Assembly (NCBI GenBank): GCA_016297415.1
Contig: JAEDGQ010000030.1
Coordinates: forward strand, 1 to 20,041
Direction of reading: 5' to 3'
Length of the DNA stretch: 20,041 nucleotides
Source of the DNA: Treponema sp.
GTDB lineage: Bacteria > Spirochaetota > Spirochaetia > Treponematales > Treponemataceae
Below, one piece after another: positions 7,390 through 16,813 of the stretch; within the stretch, counting starts at the first letter, position 1; each line of letters begins with the position of its first letter. Position numbers and translations under genes: made by a program. The notes under the pieces were generated by a model, which saw only the letters and a list, made by a program, of their open reading frames with translations, was not told where the DNA came from and made no database searches.

Positions 7390-7462
7390 TTAAGAAAAGC
7401 AGTTTTTAAAAAAATCTTTCGTAAATTTATCTAAAGTTATTCAAAAAATGCCAGTTTTTCTG

Positions 7463-7491
7463 TTTATTTACAGAAAACAAAATGTTATATT
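7463..7491 (+). promoter_or_regulatory. Candidate promoter of the alpha-2-macroglobulin gene, placed for a leaderless transcript
   Basis: TATATT (7486-7491) lies 7 nt before the ATG at 7499; a weak TTTATT (7463-7468) stands 17 nt upstream of it. No Shine-Dalgarno precedes this ATG or the alternative at 7448. The geometry mirrors the divergent HD-GYP gene. The -35 match is poor, so the call rests mainly on the -10 box and the symmetry. Confidence 0.35.
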
Positions 7492-7498
7492 ATTCGTT

Positions 7499-10400
7499 AT
7501 GAATAGAAAACTTACAAATTTTTTACTTGCCGTGGGATTAATCTCACTGTTAGCCGGCTGCGAAAAAAAGCAGATTTCCTATAATATGGAAAATGACCGT
7601 TATGTTGAATCTGTTTCAGGAACAGGACTTGGCCGTCTTTCTCCAGTTGTAATTTCTTTTAATCAGGAAAGTCTTATTTCGCTGGATAAAGCAGTTTCCC
7701 TTACACCTGCTGTAGAAGGTGAATGGAAGATTTCAGAAGATAACAGAACTGCAATTTTTACACCAGCAAAGCCTTATAAACAGAATTTAAAGCTTACATT
7801 AAAAGCAGACTGCAAAAAACTTTTCGGATCAGAAGCTGCTTCAAGATATTATGAACACAACTTTTATGTTTCAGCACCATCTTATTCCGTAAACTTTGAT
7901 GAAATCCGTTTTAACGAAACAGAAGATTCATATTGTCTTTCTGGTAATGTAGTAACAGATATTCCTGTTACAGAGGCAGAAGTTTCTTCTGTACTCTCTG
8001 CAAAAATTGGAAAAAAATCCCAGACTGTAGAATGGACACAGTCATCAATCAGTAACCGCTGGGATTTTACAGTAAAAGATCTGGCTCTTTCTGATCACGA
8101 ACGTACTCTGGACTTAAAGTGGACTGGTAAAGCTTTAGGACTCAGTTCAAAACAGGACAAGCTTTATGCAGGAAAAAAAGCAATCACAATTCCTGGCCGC
8201 AGCGAATTTTCTATTCTCGATGTAAATACTTCAAAGCCTAATATTATTGTTGTAAGTTTTTCCAAAGCTCTTGATTCTGCACAGGATATTGCTTCTTTCA
8301 TTACTTCCCGTGATGCAAAAGGAAGCCGTGCTGGAAAAATTACAGCAACAGTTCGTGGAAATATTCTTACAGTATTCAACGATGCAAATTTCAATGGGGT
8401 TGAAACTGTAGCATTTGAAAAAGGCATAAAATCAAGTGACGGACTTTATCTTTCTTATGGTTCTTCAGTACGTCTTTCTGACAACTGGGAAGTTCCAGAA
8501 GTAAAGTTTATGTCTGACAATGTAATTCTTCCTACAAGTCAGGGTTCTGTATTCCCGATTCAGACAAAAAACCTTACAGGTGTTATTGTTCAGGTTTACC
8601 AGATTTATGACAGAAACATGATTCAGTTCCTTCAGTCAAATGATCTTGAAGAAACTTACGAACTTGGCAGAGTCGGTGAACCTGTTTATGAAAAAACTCT
8701 GAGCTGGATCTGGAATGATTCAATGCAGAATACATTCGTTTCAAGAGGTCTGGATCTTTCTGAAATTGCAAGAAAATATCCCGGCGGAATGTTCCATGTT
8801 CGCGTTTCTTTCAGAAAAAATCAGATTAAATATGTTTGTCATGCAAATCATCAGGACTTCAGCAATCTCCCAATGCCAGAGGATAAAATTACACCTTATA
8901 GCACTGCCATAAAGGAAAAAAGCAGCTGGGATTACTGGGAAGACATGGATTACGACCAGAGAAATTCTTACTGGCGTTATAGAAGTGATCCTTGTCACCC
9001 GGCCTTTTATATGAAAGATTACAGCAAAAATACAATTTCAAAAAACATTCTTGTTTCTGATCTTGGTATTATTGCAAAGCGTGATGTAAACGACGGTCTT
9101 TATGTAACAGTTTCGGATCTTCGCACAACAAAGCCTCTTTCTGGTGTAGATGTAACATTAAAAAGCTATGTTGGCACAACAATTGCCACAGCAAAAACAA
9201 ACTCAGAAGGTTCTGCCACATTCAAGAATACCGGTAAAGCCTATGTAATTATTGCTGCAAGCGGAAAACAGAATTCATATCTAAAAATCGGAAGCGGAAC
9301 ATCATTAAGTGTAAGCCACTTTGAAACTGGTGGTGTTATTGCTGAAAACGGAATTAAGGGAACAATTTACGGAGAACGTGGTGTATGGCGTCCAGGTGAT
9401 ACAATGTATCTTACATTTGTACTTCAGGATCTGGAAAAGCGTCTTCCTTCAAATGTTCCTCTTACTTTTGAACTTATTGACCCTCTTGGCCGTGTAATTG
9501 ATAAGCAGACGCTTTCGAAGGGTGTAAACGGTTTCTATTCAATAACAACAAAAACAGGTGTACAGGACACAACAGGTCTTTGGACTGCCCGTGTAAGAAT
9601 GGGTGGCAAAGCATGGACTAAATATCTCAGCGTAGAAGTTATTGTTCCTAACAAACTTTCAGTAGAACTGGAAAATAATTCTCCATACCTTCAGACAAAT
9701 TCAAATGATTTTGTTTTGAAGAGTTCCTGGCTTCACGGAGCACCGGCTCCAAACTACAAGGCAGAAGTTTCTGTAAACTATTCAGAAGCTGCTACTGTAT
9801 TTGATGGTTATGGTGATTACAGCTTCACAAACCCTGAAAATGCCCTTATGACCAGCCGTGAAACAGTATGGGAAGGCAAACTTGATTCAAATTCTCAGGC
9901 AAAATTCCGTCTGAGTCTTGATGCGGGACGCAGCCTTCCGGGTAAATTAAAGGCTAACTTTATTACAAAGGTTTATGAACCTTCAGGCGGATTCTCAACA
10001 CAGTCTAAATCTTTTGATTATTCACCATTTGACAGATATGTGGGTCTTTCTATTCCAAAGGGTGACGCTGCCCGCAATATGCTTTTGACAGATACAAACC
10101 ATACAGCAAATGTTGTTCTTTTAACAGCAGATGGAAAACCAGTTTCTTCAGGCGTTGTATCATATTCAATGTACAAATTGGAATGGAAATGGTGGTGGGA
10201 AAAAGATGCCTACACAGATGCAACACATGTATCTTCATATTACAGAAACAAGCTGGACAGCGGAAAAATTAACATTGTTAATGGCCGCGGAAGTTTTGAT
10301 TTCCAGATTAAATATCCTGACTGGGGACGCTATCTTATTGTTGTAGAAGACAGTCAGGGACACTCAGCTGCAAAGGTATGTTATATTGACTGGCCGGGCT

Positions 10401-13030
10401 GGGCAGGTCGTGCTCAGGAAGACGGTTCTGGCAGTGCAAGCATGGTTCCTCTTACAACAGGAAAAAAACAGTACAAGCCTGGCGAAACAGCAGAAGTAAG
10501 TTTCTCATCTGGCAAAGGAGCCCGTGCTCTTGTAACTGTAGAAAAATCAGGAAACATTGTAAAACAGCAGTGGATTGAAACAGCAGAAGGTACAACTGTT
10601 TACAGAATGCCTGTAACAGCAGATATGGCACCTAATGTTTATGTTCATATAACTCTCGTTCAGCCTCATTTACAGACAGCAAACAGTCTTCCAATCAGAC
10701 TTTATGGTGTAGTTCCTGTAAATGTTGATGATCCAAATACAACTCTTAAACCTGTAATTACAACAGTACAGACTTTTGAACCTAACTCAGTTGCAAAAGT
10801 AAGTGTCAGCGAAGCCAGCGGTAAGCCAATGACTTATACTCTTGCAGTTGTAGATGAAGGCCTTCTTGGTCTTACAAATTATCACAGTCCAAAACTCCGT
10901 GATGAATTCTATAAAAAAGAAGCCAGTCGTCTTGAAAACTGGGATATTTACAAATATGTAATCAGCGCATACTCAGGAAAGCTTGAAACAATCCTTTCTG
11001 TGGGTGGTTCTGAAGACGATATTAACAATAACGCCCGTGACGAAAACCGTTTTGCTCCAGTTGTAAAATACTTTGGACCTTACACACTTGCTGCAGGCGA
11101 AAAGAAAGTAACAGCATTTGATATGCCAAACTATGTAGGTGCTGTTCGTGCAATGGTAATTGCAGGAAACAATGGTGCTTACGGAACTGCAGAAAAAACA
11201 GTTCAGGTAAAATCAGATCTTATGGTTCAGCCTTCAATTCCAAGAACACTTGGTGCAATGGAAAAAATCAGTATTCCTGTAAATGTATTCAACTGCATGG
11301 ACAGAACACAGAATATAACTGTTAAGCTTACAGGTGTTGGAGCAAATCAGTTCAATTCAGAAAAAACAATTCAGGTTGCTGCAGGTGACAGTGGTGTAGT
11401 TTCATTCGATGTTGAAACAAAAAACATTGGAAAAACAACATTTATTGCCATTGCAAAAACTTCTTCTGCCAGCTCAAAATCTACAACTGAAGTTAATGTA
11501 ATTTCCCGTGGAATTCCAGTTACATACAGCCGGGATTTTATCCTTAAGTCTGGCAAAGCTGGTGATTACAGCGTTAAGACTCCTGGAGAAAAGAATTCTA
11601 CACAGCTCAAAGTTGAACTTTCCATGCTGCCACTTCTTAAGCTTGATAACCGTCTTAACTATCTGACAAGATATCCTCATGGCTGTATTGAACAGATTAC
11701 TTCAGGTGGTTTCCCTCAGCTTTATCTTCCAGGTTTTGCAAAAATGAATACTCAGGAACTGGAAAAAATTAAAGATAACGTTCAGTCTGTATTTGACCGT
11801 TATCCAAACTATCAGACAGCTTCCGGGGCAATGGCATACTGGCCTGGTGAGTCATATCCTAGTGACTGGGGAACCTGTTATGCAGTTCACTTTATGACAG
11901 AAGCTAAAAAGAAGGGTTATGCAGTGCCGGATTCAATTTATGAAAACGCAGTTAAGTATCTTTCTGAAACTGCTGCTAACTGGATGAATCCTGGTGCAGA
12001 CACAACTTATTCCGGAAACTGGCAGGTTAATCTTCAGGCATACAGACTTTTTGTTCTTGCTCTTGCAGAAAAAAATGAACTTGGTGCTATGAACCGTCTT
12101 TACGGCGATGTGGCAGATTCTGGCGAAGCAAAACTTCTTCTTGCTGCAGCTTACGCTCAGGCTGGACGCAAAAATATTGCAAAGGATCTTATTAAAACCT
12201 ATAGAGCATCTAAGGGCTTCTGGCGTAATCTTAGCGGTGACTTCAGTTCAAACATCCGTGAATCTGCAATCTACATGACTGCATGTATTTTAACTGGAAA
12301 CGAAGGGGACGCTGCTAAAACTTCAAAAGAACTTGCTTCAATTCTCGGAAGCGACAAGTGGCTTTCAACTCAGGAAACAGCCTGGGCATTATATGCACTT
12401 ATGCCATATTACATGTCTCAGAGAGAAGCTGGAGCTGCTTACGAAATGACTGCAGGAACTGGTAAACTTTATAGCGGTGTAATTGGTGACGTAGCTGTAG
12501 TAGAAACTCTTCGACCTGATTATTCAGCTGACCAGCAGAAAGCCACAGTAAGAAATACTGGAAAATCTACACTTTATGGAACAATTACTGCCAGCGGACA
12601 GTCAATTCCTGGAACAGAAAAATCTGAAAACTCAGGTATTTCTCTCCGTATAACAGGCCTTGAAAAAACAAATTACAAGAGTGGTGATACTGTAAGCTTT
12701 ATGGTTAAGATTTCTAACAATACTTCTCGTAAAATCGAAAATATTGCTTTAACAGTGCCAGCCCCAACTTGTTTTGAGTTTACAAACGACCGTCTTGCAG
12801 AAGGTTCAGAAAGCAGAAAGAAAGCTTCTTCTTACACATATCAGGATATAAAAGATGAAGCAATCTACACATATCTTGACCTTGATGCAGGAAAAACTGA
12901 AACATACACCTTTAATGCAACAGTAGCTTATACAGGAAACTTCTACATTCCTGCAATCCATGCTGAAGCAATGTATGATGATGAATTAAAAGCTGTTGTA
13001 CCTGGACGTTTTGTTCAGATGATCAAATAA
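7499..13030 (+). CDS. Bacterial alpha-2-macroglobulin, thioester-type lipoprotein
   Basis: A very large (1843-residue) periplasmic protease trap of the YfhM/ECAM type. With the ATG at 7499 the product opens with a lipoprotein signal (MNRK, hydrophobic stretch, lipobox LLAGC, Cys21). An in-frame ATG at 7448 would bury this signal behind 17 extra residues and is rejected. Regions in order are macroglobulin-like beta domains (about 45-600), the ERGVWRPGD motif (626-634), a bait-region block with the Trp-rich KLEWKWWWEK (around 893-902), the A2M domain (about 1183-1280, FAPVVKYFGPY), the thioester YPHGCIEQ (Cys1396-Gln1399 intact) with its helical domain to about 1640, and C-terminal beta domains. 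Cleavage of the bait exposes the thioester, which captures the attacking protease. pbpC follows 14 bp downstream, the usual partner. Confidence 0.93.
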   Translation: MNRKLTNFLLAVGLISLLAGCEKKQISYNMENDRYVESVSGTGLGRLSPVVISFNQESLISLDKAVSLTPAVEGEWKISEDNRTAIFTPAKPYKQNLKLTLKADCKKLFGSEAASRYYEHNFYVSAPSYSVNFDEIRFNETEDSYCLSGNVVTDIPVTEAEVSSVLSAKIGKKSQTVEWTQSSISNRWDFTVKDLALSDHERTLDLKWTGKALGLSSKQDKLYAGKKAITIPGRSEFSILDVNTSKPNIIVVSFSKALDSAQDIASFITSRDAKGSRAGKITATVRGNILTVFNDANFNGVETVAFEKGIKSSDGLYLSYGSSVRLSDNWEVPEVKFMSDNVILPTSQGSVFPIQTKNLTGVIVQVYQIYDRNMIQFLQSNDLEETYELGRVGEPVYEKTLSWIWNDSMQNTFVSRGLDLSEIARKYPGGMFHVRVSFRKNQIKYVCHANHQDFSNLPMPEDKITPYSTAIKEKSSWDYWEDMDYDQRNSYWRYRSDPCHPAFYMKDYSKNTISKNILVSDLGIIAKRDVNDGLYVTVSDLRTTKPLSGVDVTLKSYVGTTIATAKTNSEGSATFKNTGKAYVIIAASGKQNSYLKIGSGTSLSVSHFETGGVIAENGIKGTIYGERGVWRPGDTMYLTFVLQDLEKRLPSNVPLTFELIDPLGRVIDKQTLSKGVNGFYSITTKTGVQDTTGLWTARVRMGGKAWTKYLSVEVIVPNKLSVELENNSPYLQTNSNDFVLKSSWLHGAPAPNYKAEVSVNYSEAATVFDGYGDYSFTNPENALMTSRETVWEGKLDSNSQAKFRLSLDAGRSLPGKLKANFITKVYEPSGGFSTQSKSFDYSPFDRYVGLSIPKGDAARNMLLTDTNHTANVVLLTADGKPVSSGVVSYSMYKLEWKWWWEKDAYTDATHVSSYYRNKLDSGKINIVNGRGSFDFQIKYPDWGRYLIVVEDSQGHSAAKVCYIDWPGWAGRAQEDGSGSASMVPLTTGKKQYKPGETAEVSFSSGKGARALVTVEKSGNIVKQQWIETAEGTTVYRMPVTADMAPNVYVHITLVQPHLQTANSLPIRLYGVVPVNVDDPNTTLKPVITTVQTFEPNSVAKVSVSEASGKPMTYTLAVVDEGLLGLTNYHSPKLRDEFYKKEASRLENWDIYKYVISAYSGKLETILSVGGSEDDINNNARDENRFAPVVKYFGPYTLAAGEKKVTAFDMPNYVGAVRAMVIAGNNGAYGTAEKTVQVKSDLMVQPSIPRTLGAMEKISIPVNVFNCMDRTQNITVKLTGVGANQFNSEKTIQVAAGDSGVVSFDVETKNIGKTTFIAIAKTSSASSKSTTEVNVISRGIPVTYSRDFILKSGKAGDYSVKTPGEKNSTQLKVELSMLPLLKLDNRLNYLTRYPHGCIEQITSGGFPQLYLPGFAKMNTQELEKIKDNVQSVFDRYPNYQTASGAMAYWPGESYPSDWGTCYAVHFMTEAKKKGYAVPDSIYENAVKYLSETAANWMNPGADTTYSGNWQVNLQAYRLFVLALAEKNELGAMNRLYGDVADSGEAKLLLAAAYAQAGRKNIAKDLIKTYRASKGFWRNLSGDFSSNIRESAIYMTACILTGNEGDAAKTSKELASILGSDKWLSTQETAWALYALMPYYMSQREAGAAYEMTAGTGKLYSGVIGDVAVVETLRPDYSADQQKATVRNTGKSTLYGTITASGQSIPGTEKSENSGISLRITGLEKTNYKSGDTVSFMVKISNNTSRKIENIALTVPAPTCFEFTNDRLAEGSESRKKASSYTYQDIKDEAIYTYLDLDAGKTETYTFNATVAYTGNFYIPAIHAEAMYDDELKAVVPGRFVQMIK

Positions 13031-13044
13031 AGTAACAGCAGTTA

Positions 13045-15432
13045 ATGAATTTTAATGATTCAATAAAACAGCGGCTCTGGAAATTATGGGACTTGCTTAA
13101 AAGCAATCTCTGCTCCTTCCGGGGCCGCCTGTTTTTGATTCTTACAGGATCAGTTTTACTAGTTTTAATTACTCTTACTCTGTTATTGCCGGCCAGCCTT
13201 ATAAAAAAAGAAGGTCCCTTTTCTTACGCCGTTTATGATAAAAACGGCAGACTTATGGGAGCTCAGGTTGCAAAAGATGAACAGTGGCGTTTTGAGCCTG
13301 GTGCAGTTCCTCCAAAATTTGCAGAAGCAATCGTAACTTTTGAAGACAAACGGTACTATTATCATCTTGGAATAGATTTTATTTCAATTGCAAGAGCTTT
13401 AAAGTCAAATACAGAACAGGGGCGCATTGTTTCAGGTGGTTCTACAATTACAATGCAGACAGTGCGTATTCTGGAAAAAAATCCGAAAAGAACAGTCCTT
13501 CAGAAAATTCACGAAGCTTTTTATGCAGTTTTTCTGGAATTGAGATATTCCAAAAAACATATTCTGGAACTTTACTGTGGCACTGCTCCTTTTGGCGGCA
13601 ATGTTGTAGGTCTTGAAGCTGCCAGCTGGAGATATTTTAATCTTCCTCCCGATAAACTTACCTGGGCAGAAAGTGCTGCTCTGGCCGTATTACCTAATCA
13701 GCCATCTCTTGTTTTTCCAGGTGCAGAAAATAATTTTGCAGATAAAAAATTAAAAGAAAAAAGAGACAGACTCCTGATTCAGCTTTATGAAAAAGGCTGT
13801 TTTGATAAAACAACGCTGGAACTGTCTATGCAGGAAGAAATTCCGGGAAAACCTTACCCACTTCCATCAGCATCACCTCATCTTCTGGAATTTTTAAAAA
13901 AAACAAATAAGAAAAAAACAAAGTTTTATACTTCCATTGATTCTAACCTGCAGATTAATACAAAAAGACTTATGGAGCAGTGGAGTTATAACTTCAGCCG
14001 TATGGGAATTAATAACGGTGCAGCTTTAATTCTTGATACAAAAACTGGAGAAGTTCTTGCTTACATCGGAAATACAGGTGCAGGAGGCAGAAATGCTTCT
14101 ACCAGATCTGTAGATATAATTCAGGCAAAAAGAAGCTCCGGTTCTCTTCTAAAACCCTTCCTTTACAGCGCAATGCTTGAAAGCGGAGCCTTACTTCCAC
14201 AGCAGGCTGTAATTGATGTACCAACAAGAATTGGAAGTTACAGACCAGACAACAATGTGCCTGTTTACAGGGGAATTGTTCCTGCAGATGAGGCTTTGAG
14301 CCGCTCACTGAATATTCCTGCAATCAGAGAGTTAAGGGAATATGGACTAAATGCTTTTCTCGACTACTTGAAAAAAGCAGGATTTACAACCTTAAACAGA
14401 CCTGCAGAAGAATATGGGCTTCCTCTGATTCTTGGTGGAGGGGAAATCACTCTCTGGGAAGCTGCTCATAGTTATGCTGCTCTTATGAACAGAGCTAACG
14501 GAACTTCCAGAAATTTTCCATGCAGTCAGGGAAGCGCCTGGCTCACTCTTGATGCCCTTCAGCGTGGTACCAGACCTGATGATGAAGCAAACTGGGAAAT
14601 TTATGCAAACTCTAAAAAAATCAGCTGGAAAACCGGTACTTCCAGCGGAAACAGAGATTGCTGGGCTGTAGGTGTTACAAACGAATACACCGTAGGAGTC
14701 TGGTTTGGAAATGCAGAGGGAAACGGAACCCCGGATCTGAAAAGTGTTTCAACTGCAGCTCCTGTAATGTTTGATATATTTTCAACTCTAGGCAGAACAA
14801 CCTGGCCTGATGAACCCTGGGACGACTTAAAAAAGACAGAAGTCTGCAGTTTCTCGGGATATGCAGCAGGTCCAGACTGTGTTACAAAAAAAACAGTTTA
14901 TACCGGTAAGAAATCTCCAATGGGAAAACTTTGTCCCTACTGCAGAACTGTAAGTTATACTCCGGATGAAAAATACCAGGCAACAATGCAGGATTTAAAC
15001 TGCGAAGAAGCAGGGAGCTACAGAGGTTCTGCACCGTTAATTAAGCAGCAGTTTGTACTTCCTCCTGCCATTGAATACTGGTATAAAAAAACAAATCTCG
15101 GATACAAAACACTGCCTCAATATGTTCCATGGCACACTGCGGGCGACGGAAGTCAGCTGGGAATAATCTTCCCTGAACCAGAAGCTATGATTGTAATTCC
15201 TGTGGAAATTGACGGAAAAAAAGGTTCAATGATTATGCAGGCTGCTGCCCGTAATAAAAATGAAGAGATTTTCTGGGATCTGGACGGAGAGTTTCTTGGA
15301 GTTACAAGAAATTATCACGAATTAAAAGTAAGTCCAAAACCAGGAATCCATATTCTGACAGTTACAGATTCAAAAGGAAACAGCTGTTCCCGCCGTTTTG
15401 AAGTAATCGACGAGAATAGTGATGAATATTAA
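13045..15432 (+). CDS. pbpC: Penicillin-binding protein 1C (bifunctional transglycosylase/transpeptidase)
   Basis: A 795-residue inner-membrane enzyme with its catalytic part in the periplasm. A short cytoplasmic N-terminus and one transmembrane helix (about 26-50) precede a GT51 glycosyltransferase domain with catalytic E100 in TFEDKRYYYHLGID and GGSTITMQT. The transpeptidase domain has SLLK (nucleophile S367, K370), SLN (421-423) and KTGTS (529-533). A C-terminal extension with Cys pairs and a beta-rich end fits the PBP1C C-terminal domain. It starts 14 bp after the macroglobulin stop without a clear Shine-Dalgarno, so translation is probably coupled to that gene. Known role of the pair: PBP1C repairs peptidoglycan where the wall has been breached while the macroglobulin traps incoming proteases. 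Confidence 0.95.
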   Translation: MNFNDSIKQRLWKLWDLLKSNLCSFRGRLFLILTGSVLLVLITLTLLLPASLIKKEGPFSYAVYDKNGRLMGAQVAKDEQWRFEPGAVPPKFAEAIVTFEDKRYYYHLGIDFISIARALKSNTEQGRIVSGGSTITMQTVRILEKNPKRTVLQKIHEAFYAVFLELRYSKKHILELYCGTAPFGGNVVGLEAASWRYFNLPPDKLTWAESAALAVLPNQPSLVFPGAENNFADKKLKEKRDRLLIQLYEKGCFDKTTLELSMQEEIPGKPYPLPSASPHLLEFLKKTNKKKTKFYTSIDSNLQINTKRLMEQWSYNFSRMGINNGAALILDTKTGEVLAYIGNTGAGGRNASTRSVDIIQAKRSSGSLLKPFLYSAMLESGALLPQQAVIDVPTRIGSYRPDNNVPVYRGIVPADEALSRSLNIPAIRELREYGLNAFLDYLKKAGFTTLNRPAEEYGLPLILGGGEITLWEAAHSYAALMNRANGTSRNFPCSQGSAWLTLDALQRGTRPDDEANWEIYANSKKISWKTGTSSGNRDCWAVGVTNEYTVGVWFGNAEGNGTPDLKSVSTAAPVMFDIFSTLGRTTWPDEPWDDLKKTEVCSFSGYAAGPDCVTKKTVYTGKKSPMGKLCPYCRTVSYTPDEKYQATMQDLNCEEAGSYRGSAPLIKQQFVLPPAIEYWYKKTNLGYKTLPQYVPWHTAGDGSQLGIIFPEPEAMIVIPVEIDGKKGSMIMQAAARNKNEEIFWDLDGEFLGVTRNYHELKVSPKPGIHILTVTDSKGNSCSRRFEVIDENSDEY

Positions 15433-15435
15433 AGA

Positions 15436-15540
15436 CTATTTAGCGTTGTAATTTTTGTCACTGGATGAAGAAACGGTTGCAAAGGAGAAAGAATCAAGAA
15501 CTTCAACTCCATTCTGAGCAGAACCGCCGGAAAGTTTTGT
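15436..15540 (-). pseudogene. Possible C-terminal coding remnant, unidentified
   Basis: Read on the minus strand, an open frame of 34 sense codons bounded by stops (TAA at 15543-15541, TAG at 15438-15436) has the codon style of the real genes and protein-like composition (SGGSAQNGVEVLDSFSFA, then Ser-rich). It has no start codon. It may be the severed 3' end of a gene, or chance. I do not recognise the family. Confidence 0.25.
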
Positions 15541-15577
15541 TTAACAGGTTCAATTTCGAGTATTTGATTTACAAACC

Positions 15578-15695
15578 GTGGCAAGGATAGTAGGGGCACC
15601 AAAGGTGGCCACTGGACTGAGCGAAGCGAGGGAAGCGGCTGGAGCGATAGCGGAACCCCGGATAGCCTGTTTTTTGCGAAGCAAAAAGCCACCCT
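15578..15695. repeat. GC-rich folded intergenic element
   Basis: GTGGC (15578-15582)/GCCAC (15608-15612) encloses the small hairpin CACC-AAA-GGTG. Further right, TTTTTGC-GAA-GCAAAAA (15671-15687) is a perfect 7-bp hairpin. The GAGCGAAGCGAGGGAAGCGG core is repetitive and GC-rich in contrast to the neighbouring genes. It resembles the other structured intergenic blocks but shares no long identity with them that I can see. Confidence 0.5.
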
Positions 15696-15787
15696 AAAAA
15701 AAATTTAAAACTCGACATTTGTCCTAATAGATTAATTGAATGAAGTGGTTTAAAGTGGAAAAAGAGGAAATCAATAAAGAGGAAAAA

Positions 15788-16813
15788 ATGATCAGTTTTG
15801 AAAGTGATTACATTGAAGGGGCACATCCTGCCATTCTAAAAAAGCTTGTAGAAACAAACATGGAACAGCTCAGCGGCTATGGTGCTGATAAATATACTGA
15901 AAGTGCAAAAGAAAAAATTGCAGCAGCCTGTGGTCTTAAAGAGGCTCAGATTCATTTTATAACTGGCGGAACTCAGACAAACCAGATTGTAATCGACACA
16001 ATTTTAAAGCCCTACGAAGGTGTTGTGGCAGCTGCAACTGGTCATGTGGCAATGCACGAAGCTGGAGCCATTGAATATACAGGACACAAGGTTCTTACAA
16101 TTCCGGCTCATGATGGAAAAATGAAGGCAGAGGAACTTGATTCTTATGTATCAGATTTTTACGCAGACGGAAATCACGAACACATGGTTTTTCCTGGCCT
16201 TGTATACATTTCCTTTCCCACAGAATACGGAACTTTATACTCTAAAAAAGAGCTGACACATATTTATACTGTATGTCAGAAATACAAACTTCCTCTTTTT
16301 ATTGACGGTGCCAGACTTGGTTATGGTCTTATGAGCAGCCAGTGTGACATAACTCTTCCTGAGCTGGCAAAACTTTGTGATGTTTTTTATATCGGTGGAA
16401 CTAAAACTGGTGCTCTCTGCGGCGAAGCTGTTGTATTTACAAAAAACAATGAACCGGCCCACTTTGTTAATCTGGTAAAAAAACATGGGGCGCTTCTTGC
16501 AAAAGGCCGTCTTCTTGGTATTCAGTTTGATACACTTTTTACAGACAACCTTTATTTTGAAGTAAGTAAAAATGCAGACAGACTGGCAGAACAGATTAAG
16601 AAAGCCTTTAAGGATAAAGGGTACAGACTTCTTCTTGATTCTCCTACAAACCAGCAGTTTGTTGTTCTGGAAAATCAGAAGCTTAAAGAACTGGAAAAAA
16701 TCGTAAAGTTCTGTTTCTGGGAAAAAGCAGATGATAATCATACTGCAGTTCGTTTTGCCACAAGCTGGGCAACAACACAGGAAAATGTTGACTGGCTTTG
16801 TTCTGTAATCTAG
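15788..16813 (+). CDS. ltaE: Threonine aldolase-family PLP enzyme (low-specificity L-threonine aldolase)
   Basis: A cytoplasmic fold-type I PLP enzyme that cleaves L-threonine or allo-threonine to glycine and acetaldehyde. The 341-residue length fits the family. Seen in the sequence are the phosphate-binding FITGGTQTNQ, GHVAMHEAGAIE (H90, the likely ring-stacking His), LFIDGARLGYG (D173, pairs with the pyridine nitrogen) and YIGGTKTGALCGEA (K206, Schiff-base lysine). The ATG at 15788 is preferred because AAAGAGGA ends 4 nt before it; the in-frame ATG at 15740 has no ribosome site and adds a charged 16-residue tail. It appears to be transcribed alone. Related beta-eliminating aldolase-type enzymes share these motifs, so the exact substrate is not certain. 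Confidence 0.88.
   Translation: MISFESDYIEGAHPAILKKLVETNMEQLSGYGADKYTESAKEKIAAACGLKEAQIHFITGGTQTNQIVIDTILKPYEGVVAAATGHVAMHEAGAIEYTGHKVLTIPAHDGKMKAEELDSYVSDFYADGNHEHMVFPGLVYISFPTEYGTLYSKKELTHIYTVCQKYKLPLFIDGARLGYGLMSSQCDITLPELAKLCDVFYIGGTKTGALCGEAVVFTKNNEPAHFVNLVKKHGALLAKGRLLGIQFDTLFTDNLYFEVSKNADRLAEQIKKAFKDKGYRLLLDSPTNQQFVVLENQKLKELEKIVKFCFWEKADDNHTAVRFATSWATTQENVDWLCSVI

Larger units (their letters stand above)
15433..15787. other. Intergenic region between pbpC and the threonine aldolase gene
   Basis: It contains a possible 34-codon minus-strand coding remnant (15436-15540) and a GC-rich folded element (15578-15695), followed by an AT-rich stretch (15696-15740) that probably holds the promoter of the downstream gene. 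I found no hexamer pair with acceptable spacing. The short minus-strand open frames through the GC-rich block consist of repeat sequence. Confidence 0.6.

Noticed and set aside
15740..15787. Earlier ATG for the aldolase gene
   Set aside because: It has no ribosome site and adds a Lys/Glu tail; the ATG at 15788 follows AAAGAGGA and begins where the family fold begins.
15569..15826. Minus-strand open frames over the GC-rich block upstream of the aldolase
   Set aside because: The translation is repeat-derived and the frame crosses the promoter region and start of a well-supported gene.
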